From PFJX01 sp964466195 (GTDB taxonomy: Bacteria; Pseudomonadota; Gammaproteobacteria; Burkholderiales; Thiobacillaceae), in contig CAYXMQ010000001.1 of the NCBI GenBank assembly GCA_964466195.1, forward strand, positions 186,001 through 250,000: 64,000 nt of DNA. Reading direction: 5' to 3'. Below, piece by piece: positions 59,989 through 64,000 of the stretch. The stretch's first letter is position 1. The number at the start of each line of letters is the position of its first letter. The notes under the pieces are model-generated. The model worked only from the letters and a program-made list of their open reading frames with translations. It had not been told where the DNA came from and made no database searches. Both the position numbers and the translations under genes were made by a program.

Positions 59989-60701
59989 GCCTCAGCCGCC
60001 GACGGTTTCTACAGGCCTGTGCGCTGCTGCCCGGGCTGGCTTTGGCCAGCACGCATAGCCGGGCGCAAACCGGCGCCAGCGACTTGCTCGCAGCGGTCAG
60101 CGGGCCGGAGGCCACGCAAGCCTTGCGCGAGAGTCTGGAGCGCGGCGCGCGCAAGGCCATTGCGACGCTCGGTCGCGAGAACGGTTATTTCGGCGACCCC
60201 AAACTGAAGATCGGGTTGCCGAAGAACTTTGCCAAAGCCGAGCGCATTTTGCGCAGCATGGGGCATGGCCAGAAGGTCGATGATCTGGTGCTGGCGATGA
60301 ACCGGGCGGCGGAAACGGCCGCGCCGCAAGCGCAGGAACTGGTGCTGGAATCGATCAAGAAGATGAGTGTCGGCGATGCCAAACAGATCCTGGCCGGAGG
60401 TGGCCATGCCGCCACCGACTATTTCCGCAAGACGACCGAAACACAGCTGGCCGAGACGCTGATGCCGGTGGTTAAATCGGTGACCGAAAAGAGTGATCTC
60501 GCGCGTTCCTACAACAGCCTGGCCGGCACCTTGGCGAAGTTCGGCATCAAGAGCGAGCAAAGCACCATCGAAAGTTACGTCAACAAGAAGGCCCTCGACG
60601 GCATCTACACCCGCATCGGTGATGAAGAGCGCAACTTGCGCGCCAATCCGACGCAATATGCCGGCAGTCTGCTCGGCAAGGTTTTTGGTTTGATGAAGTA
60701 G
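59985..60701 (+). CDS. DUF4197 family exported protein
   Basis: A 238-residue protein with a twin-arginine-like signal (MSLSRRRFLQACALLPGLALAS) and the DUF4197 fold blocks: QALRESLERGARKAIATLGRENGYFGDPKLKIGLP, VDDLVLAMNRAAETAAPQA, FRKTTETQLAETLMPVV, LDGIYTRIGDEERNLRANPTQYAGSLLGKVFG. DUF4197 proteins are periplasmic and of unknown function. Translationally coupled to mscL by a 4-bp overlap. Confidence 0.87.
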   Translation: MSLSRRRFLQACALLPGLALASTHSRAQTGASDLLAAVSGPEATQALRESLERGARKAIATLGRENGYFGDPKLKIGLPKNFAKAERILRSMGHGQKVDDLVLAMNRAAETAAPQAQELVLESIKKMSVGDAKQILAGGGHAATDYFRKTTETQLAETLMPVVKSVTEKSDLARSYNSLAGTLAKFGIKSEQSTIESYVNKKALDGIYTRIGDEERNLRANPTQYAGSLLGKVFGLMK

Positions 60702-60784
60702 TATTTATTGCAGCCAGGCCGCTGCGCTGTCCGAACGGGTTGCAGTGCAAGGCCCATTTGATCGAAGCCAAAGGAGTTGAAACC

Positions 60785-61846
60785 ATGCGTATCAAAACAA
60801 CCGTAACCAGCAGCCTCGCCCTTGCCTTGATTGCCACAGGCGTCATGGCCGTGCAGGCGGCCGAGACGCCGTATTACAACCCGGCCAACACCGCCAGCAA
60901 CAGCGGCTTGACCAGCGGTTATGAACTGTTCAAGACCATCGGCTGTCCGGGCCGCGGCATTCTGGATGCGCCTTGCGCGGGGCCGGTAGCGGCCAAGCCG
61001 GCCGCGCCTGCGGCTGCCCCCGCTGCCAAGCCGGCCCCGGCGGCGAAGGCCGCCGATAGCGACGGTGATGGCGTCGCCGACGACAAGGATCGCTGTCCCG
61101 CTACGCCGATGGGCGCCAAGGTCGATGCACAGGGCTGCGAGTTGGACAACGACCAGGATGGCGTCGTCGATCGACTCGATAAATGCCCGACCACGCCGGC
61201 CGGCCGTAGGGTGAACGCGCAGGGTTGCGAACTGGACGGCGACGGCGACGGCGTCGTCGATGCGCTCGACAAATGCCCGACCACGCCGCCTGGCCGCACG
61301 GTGAACGCGCAGGGTTGCGAACTGGATGGCGACGGCGACGGCGTCGTCGATGCGCTCGACAAATGCCCGACCACGCCGCCCGGCCGCACGGTGAATGCGC
61401 AGGGTTGCGAACCGGACGGCGACGGCGACGGCGTCGTCGACAGCCTGGATCAATGCCCGACCACCCCGGCCGGAGATCGCGTCGACGGCAAAGGCTGCTC
61501 GTTGCCGCAGACCTTCAACCTGATCGGAGTCAACTTCGACAATGCCAAGGACAGCCTGCGTCCGGATGCCGTTGCGATCCTGGACGAAGCGGTCGCCATT
61601 CTGAAGCGCTACCCCGGCTTGAAAGTGGAAATCGCCGGTCATACCGATAGCGCCGGCAGCGACGAAAACAATCTGGACCTGTCGCAGCGCCGCGCCCAGG
61701 CGGTGATGAATTATTTCCTCGGCAAGTACATTGATGCCGATCGCCTGACTGCGAAGGGCTACGGCGAGGCCGAGCCGATCGCCGACAATGGCACGCCGGA
61801 AGGCCGCTTCAAGAACCGTCGCGTGGAGCTGCGCAGCCGGAACTGA
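60785..61846 (+). CDS. OmpA-family outer-membrane protein with thrombospondin type 3 repeats
   Basis: A 353-residue protein: signal peptide (LALALIATGVMAVQA), an Ala/Pro-rich linker (about 75-95), five thrombospondin type 3-like Ca2+-binding repeats (DSDGDGVADDKDRCP ... DGDGDGVVDALDKCPTTPPGRTVNAQGC) and a C-terminal OmpA/MotB peptidoglycan-binding domain (VNFDNAKDSLRPDAVAILDEAV, GHTDSAGSDENNLDLSQRRAQAVMNYF, PEGRFKNRRVEL). It ties the outer membrane to peptidoglycan, likely with calcium. ATG 60785 follows AAAGGAGTTGAAACC. The repeats are 90 bp long in the DNA. Confidence 0.92.
   Translation: MRIKTTVTSSLALALIATGVMAVQAAETPYYNPANTASNSGLTSGYELFKTIGCPGRGILDAPCAGPVAAKPAAPAAAPAAKPAPAAKAADSDGDGVADDKDRCPATPMGAKVDAQGCELDNDQDGVVDRLDKCPTTPAGRRVNAQGCELDGDGDGVVDALDKCPTTPPGRTVNAQGCELDGDGDGVVDALDKCPTTPPGRTVNAQGCEPDGDGDGVVDSLDQCPTTPAGDRVDGKGCSLPQTFNLIGVNFDNAKDSLRPDAVAILDEAVAILKRYPGLKVEIAGHTDSAGSDENNLDLSQRRAQAVMNYFLGKYIDADRLTAKGYGEAEPIADNGTPEGRFKNRRVELRSRN
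61121..61490 (+). repeat. Tandem 90-bp repeats (TSP3 units) in the OmpA-type gene
   Basis: A unit of 90 bp (30 codons) recurs about four times with few changes; GTGAACGCGCAGGGTTGCGA starts at 61211 and 61301, and with one change at 61391. The first unit (about 61121) is more diverged. Such arrays can change copy number by slippage or recombination. Confidence 0.85.
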
Positions 61847-61861
61847 GCCTGCGCAACAGAC
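61842..61861 (+). repeat. 20-bp exact repeat, copy 2 (other copy at 11059-11078)
   Basis: Identical to 11059-11078; here it overlaps the stop codon of the OmpA-type gene and leads into the terminator. Confidence 0.7.
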
Positions 61862-61863
61862 AG

Positions 61864-61891
61864 AAAAAAGGCCGCGTGAGCGGCCTTTTTT
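61864..61891. terminator. Bidirectional terminator between the OmpA-type gene and ubiE
   Basis: AAAAAAGGCCGC-GTGA-GCGGCCTTTTTT is a 12-bp perfect stem with A and T tracts on either side (61864-61891). It can end the plus-strand OmpA gene and the minus-strand ubiE gene. Confidence 0.92.
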
Positions 61892-61914
61892 CGTAACGCT
61901 TGCGTCGCCAGCCG

Positions 61915-62652
61915 TCAGACCTTGTACCCCACGTGCAAGGCGACGACGCCGACGGTCATGTTGAAGTAATCGACGCGCTGGAAGCCGACCGCTTCCATCA
62001 TGCCTTTCAGCGTTTCCTGATCCGGATGCATGCGGATGGATTCAGCCAGATAGCGGTAGCTCTCGGCGTCCTTGGTCACCAGCTCGCCCATGCGCGGCAG
62101 CATCTGGAACGAGTACAGGTCATACAGCGGCGCCAGCGGTTTCCAGACCTTGGAGAACTCCAGCACCATCAGCTTGCCGCCAGGCTTCAGCACGCGCCGC
62201 ATTTCGGCCAGTGCGTCTTCCTTGTGCGTCATGTTGCGCAGACCAAAGGCGACCGTGACCAGATCGAAGTAATCGCTCGGAAACGGCAGTTTTTCCGCAT
62301 CGCATTGCGCCACCGGCAGCATCAGGCCTTTGTCCAGCATGCGATCGCGGCCGACGCCGAGCATCGAGCCATTGATGTCGGTCAGCCAGACTTCGCCGCT
62401 GGGGCCCGCCTCCTGCGCCAGCAAACGCGCGATATCGCCGGTGCCGCCGGCGATATCGAGCACCTTGTAGCCGGGACGGATGCGCGCATGCAAGGCCAGG
62501 AAACGCTTCCAGACCCGATGCAGACCCATCGACATGAGGTCGTTCATCGCGTCGTAACGATTGGCGACGGAATGGAAGACCTCGGCGACCTTGCGGGCTT
62601 TTTCTTCCTCGGCGACGGTCTTGAAGCCGAAATGGGTTTGTTTGTCGGACAT
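61915..62652 (-). CDS. ubiE: Ubiquinone/menaquinone C-methyltransferase UbiE
   Basis: A 245-residue SAM-dependent methyltransferase with the UbiE signature: FHSVANRYDAMNDLMSMGLHRVWKRF, VLDIAGGTGDIARLL (SAM site), LPFPSDYFDLVTVAFGLRNMTHKEDALAEMRRVLKPGGKLMVLEFS, and YRYLAESIRMHPDQETLKGMMEAVGF. It adds the C-methyl group in ubiquinone (and menaquinone) synthesis. ATG 62652 (MSDKQTHFGF); a TTG 6 bp upstream is less likely. It follows the yggX gene with a 2-bp gap. Confidence 0.96.
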   Translation of the reverse strand: MSDKQTHFGFKTVAEEEKARKVAEVFHSVANRYDAMNDLMSMGLHRVWKRFLALHARIRPGYKVLDIAGGTGDIARLLAQEAGPSGEVWLTDINGSMLGVGRDRMLDKGLMLPVAQCDAEKLPFPSDYFDLVTVAFGLRNMTHKEDALAEMRRVLKPGGKLMVLEFSKVWKPLAPLYDLYSFQMLPRMGELVTKDAESYRYLAESIRMHPDQETLKGMMEAVGFQRVDYFNMTVGVVALHVGYKV

Positions 62653-62654
62653 GA

Positions 62655-62921
62655 TCAATGCGGCTTGAAGCCCTCGGGCGCGCCGACACCTTCGCCGAAG
62701 AAGTATTTCTCGGCCTGCTCCATCAGGTATTTGCGATGCTGGGCATCGGCCAGATTGAGGCGGTTCTCATTGATGATCATGGTCTGGAGTTTGATCCAGC
62801 CCTGCCAGGCTTCCTTGGAGACATTCTCGAACACACGCTTGCCCAGTTCGCCGGGCAACATCGGGAAATCCATGCCTTCGGCTTCACGGCCGAGTTTTAC
62901 GCACTGCACCATACGCGCCAT
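62655..62921 (-). CDS. yggX: Probable Fe(2+)-trafficking protein YggX
   Basis: An 88-residue protein with the full YggX pattern: MARMVQCVKLGREAEGMDFPMLPGELGKRVFENVSKEAWQGWIKLQTMIINENRLNLADAQHRKYLMEQAEKYFFGEG. Cys7 is the conserved cysteine. YggX protects iron-sulfur clusters against oxidants and may carry iron. ATG 62921 with AGGAGCAAT upstream. It ends 2 bp before ubiE. Confidence 0.95.
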   Translation of the reverse strand: MARMVQCVKLGREAEGMDFPMLPGELGKRVFENVSKEAWQGWIKLQTMIINENRLNLADAQHRKYLMEQAEKYFFGEGVGAPEGFKPH

Positions 62922-63005
62922 TTGATTGCTCCTGCTTGAATTGAAATGAATGGGAGGGATGGTAGCCGGTGCACGAAGTGGCGTCGAACTTGCGTCAACG
63001 CCACG

Positions 63006-63332
63006 TCATTCTCCGGCCAGTTGCTTGTCGATCCGTTTGGCGAAAACGGCCATTTCCTTTGCCGCCTGGATGTCGCCCTTCGCCTCGGCGGCGGCGATGC
63101 CTTGTTGATAGGCGTCGCGCGCTGCGGTGAACGCGCCGGTTTCGCTCAGCGCCTTGCCGAGCAGCTTCCAGGCCGCCGAATAGCGCGGGTCGAACGCCAG
63201 CGCGGCTTGCAGATGGACGCACGCGTCGTCGGCCCGGCCCAGCTTCAGATATTCATTGCCGAGGGAATAGCGCAACAAGGCATTGTCCTTGCCGGTGGCC
63301 AGCATTTTTTCGAAAGTTTCCAAAGCGCTCAT
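63006..63332 (-). CDS. Tetratricopeptide repeat protein
   Basis: A 108-residue protein made of two to three TPR units: ALLRYSLGNEYLKLGRADDACVHLQAALAFDPRYSAAWKLLGKALSETGAFTAARDAYQQGIAAAEAKGD. TPR modules bind other proteins. It ends 84 bp upstream of yggX on the same strand. Partner unknown. Confidence 0.85.
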   Translation of the reverse strand: MSALETFEKMLATGKDNALLRYSLGNEYLKLGRADDACVHLQAALAFDPRYSAAWKLLGKALSETGAFTAARDAYQQGIAAAEAKGDIQAAKEMAVFAKRIDKQLAGE

Positions 63333-63404
63333 GGCGTATCCGGGGTCGGGAAAAAGAAGGGACAGGATCAGAGGATGGGGGCGAGTTGCGTCAGTGCAAG
63401 CGGG

Positions 63405-63869
63405 TCAGGCCGCGCCGGCGAAATCGTGCTGCCGCCAGGCCTCGAAGACCGTCACCGCGACGGCATTGGACAGGTTCAGGCTGCGCTGGCCGGGCCGCAT
63501 GGGCAGACGCAAGCGCGCGTCGTCGGGGAAATCGGCCAGCTGCAGGGCGGACAAACCGCGCGTTTCCGGGCCGAATACGAAAACATCGCCGGGCTCGAAC
63601 CGTATTTCGGCGTAAGACCGGGTCGCCTTGGTCGTGAATGCAAAGCGCCGTCTGCCGGCCAACGCCTGCCAAAGCGCCGTCCAATCGGCATGCACGACGA
63701 GTTCGGCGTACTCGTGGTAATCGAGCCCGGCGCGACGCATTTGCTTGTCGGACAGATCGAACCCCAGAGGTTGCACCAGATGCAAACGGCAGCCGGTATT
63801 GGCGGACAGGCGGATCACATTACCGGTGTTGGGCGGGATTTCCGGTTCAACCAGGACAATTTCGAACAT
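63405..63869 (-). CDS. trmL: tRNA (cytidine(34)-2'-O)-methyltransferase TrmL
   Basis: A 154-residue SPOUT enzyme: MFEIVLVEPEIPPNTGNVIRLSANTGCRLHLVQPLGF, ... FVFGPETRGL (SAM-binding knot), RLPMRPGQRSLNLSNAVAVTVFEAWRQ. The NTGNxxR and SLNLSNAVAV motifs are diagnostic. It methylates the ribose of the wobble base in tRNA-Leu isoacceptors. ATG 63869. Confidence 0.94.
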   Translation of the reverse strand: MFEIVLVEPEIPPNTGNVIRLSANTGCRLHLVQPLGFDLSDKQMRRAGLDYHEYAELVVHADWTALWQALAGRRRFAFTTKATRSYAEIRFEPGDVFVFGPETRGLSALQLADFPDDARLRLPMRPGQRSLNLSNAVAVTVFEAWRQHDFAGAA

Positions 63870-64000
63870 AGGGTTTGAGGTAAGGAAGCTAACTTGTTAA
63901 TTGACGGGAAAAATCAAGATCGGAGTCCGCCTAGCTTGGCAGGAGAAGAGAGGTTTTGGCGATCTTCCGGTACGGCCATAGCGCGTTTCCAAGAACAGTT
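63870..64000. other. Unassigned right edge
   Basis: 131 bp upstream of trmL to the window end. On the minus strand one frame is open for about 33 codons from the edge to TAA at about 63898, and could be the 3' end of a gene beyond the window; the residues seen do not identify a family. No other feature seen. Confidence 0.3.

Noticed and set aside
1..64000. CRISPR arrays, rRNA, tRNA genes, prophage or integrase
   Set aside because: No regularly spaced repeats, no rRNA core sequence, no TTCGAANC-type tRNA arm in a cloverleaf context and no integrase were seen on reading both strands by eye; a covariance-model scan would be needed to exclude a tRNA firmly.
63899..64000. Gene 3' end at the right edge
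   Set aside because: Only about 33 open codons are visible on the minus strand, without recognisable family residues.

Overview
The window is a GC-rich bacterial chromosome segment, most likely from a betaproteobacterium. The evidence is a short SRP RNA beside dnaX, a DksA with a one-cysteine zinc-finger region, Hda, MetA, TrmL, YggX and UbiE genes of proteobacterial type, a PEP-CTERM secreted protein, and ancestral sucrose-phosphate synthase / phosphatase / amylosucrase genes of the kind found in Nitrosomonadales-like lineages. I cannot name the species. GC content was judged by eye, not computed.

Layout. 0-6.6 kb (mostly minus strand): dnaX start, a PagL-like lipid A deacylase, 4.5S RNA, DAHP synthase, a fatty acid desaturase, an MscS channel, a phospholipase D-like protein and an RNA m5C methyltransferase. 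6.9-13.1 kb (plus): a run of decayed genes. These are an SLC13-type transporter (frameshifted, cut short and fused to the tail of sucrose-phosphate synthase), an intact sucrose phosphatase, an amylosucrase that has lost the middle of its catalytic barrel, an MscS gene with an early TAA, and a lipoprotein gene with an internal TAG. 13.2-26.0 kb: ion-handling genes, namely an intact MscS, two cation exchangers, a P2A-type ATPase, an AI-2E-type permease, a DUF6671 protein, a DedA protein, a translationally coupled trio (voltage-gated Na+ channel, VC0807-like membrane protein, TerB-DUF697 protein), a rhodanese lipoprotein and TerC. 26.1-31.6 kb: HtpX, a hibernation factor, an EnvZ/OmpR-type two-component system with a tandem 10-bp repeat in its divergent promoter region, two small repetitive secreted proteins and the last fragment of an outer-membrane phospholipase A. 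31.6-35.7 kb: an adaptor/FtsX-permease/ATPase exporter followed by nhaR.

35.9-40.3 kb is an accessory islet: a complete IS3-family element with matching ends and a GAGA target duplication, a DUF4411-PIN/XRE-ImmA module and a DUF433/DUF5615 toxin-antitoxin pair. 40.5-52.3 kb holds secreted and membrane proteins of unknown role, a slipin/NfeD pair, an alpha/beta hydrolase, a PagL-like barrel, a UMF1-type MFS carrier, RecQ, a PEP-CTERM phytase-like esterase and a chalcone-isomerase-like protein preceded by a 51-residue acidic CxxC protein. 52.4-63.9 kb is core housekeeping: metA, dksA, a PDC/Cache sensor protein, a thioredoxin, a glycosyltransferase, hda, nadA, mscL (with a perfect CRP-like palindrome upstream), a DUF4197 protein, an OmpA/TSP3 protein, ubiE, yggX, a TPR protein and trmL.

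Common thread: an unusually dense set of genes for osmotic and ionic balance (three MscS genes, MscL, a BacNav channel, two CaCA exchangers, a Ca2+-type ATPase, NhaR). The strongest unusual signals are the decay of the sucrose/amylosucrase locus, the coupled Na+-channel/VC0807/TerB-DUF697 trio, and two candidate operators: the 10-bp tandem repeat beside the two-component system, and a 24-bp motif shared by the nhaR and small-membrane-protein upstream regions.
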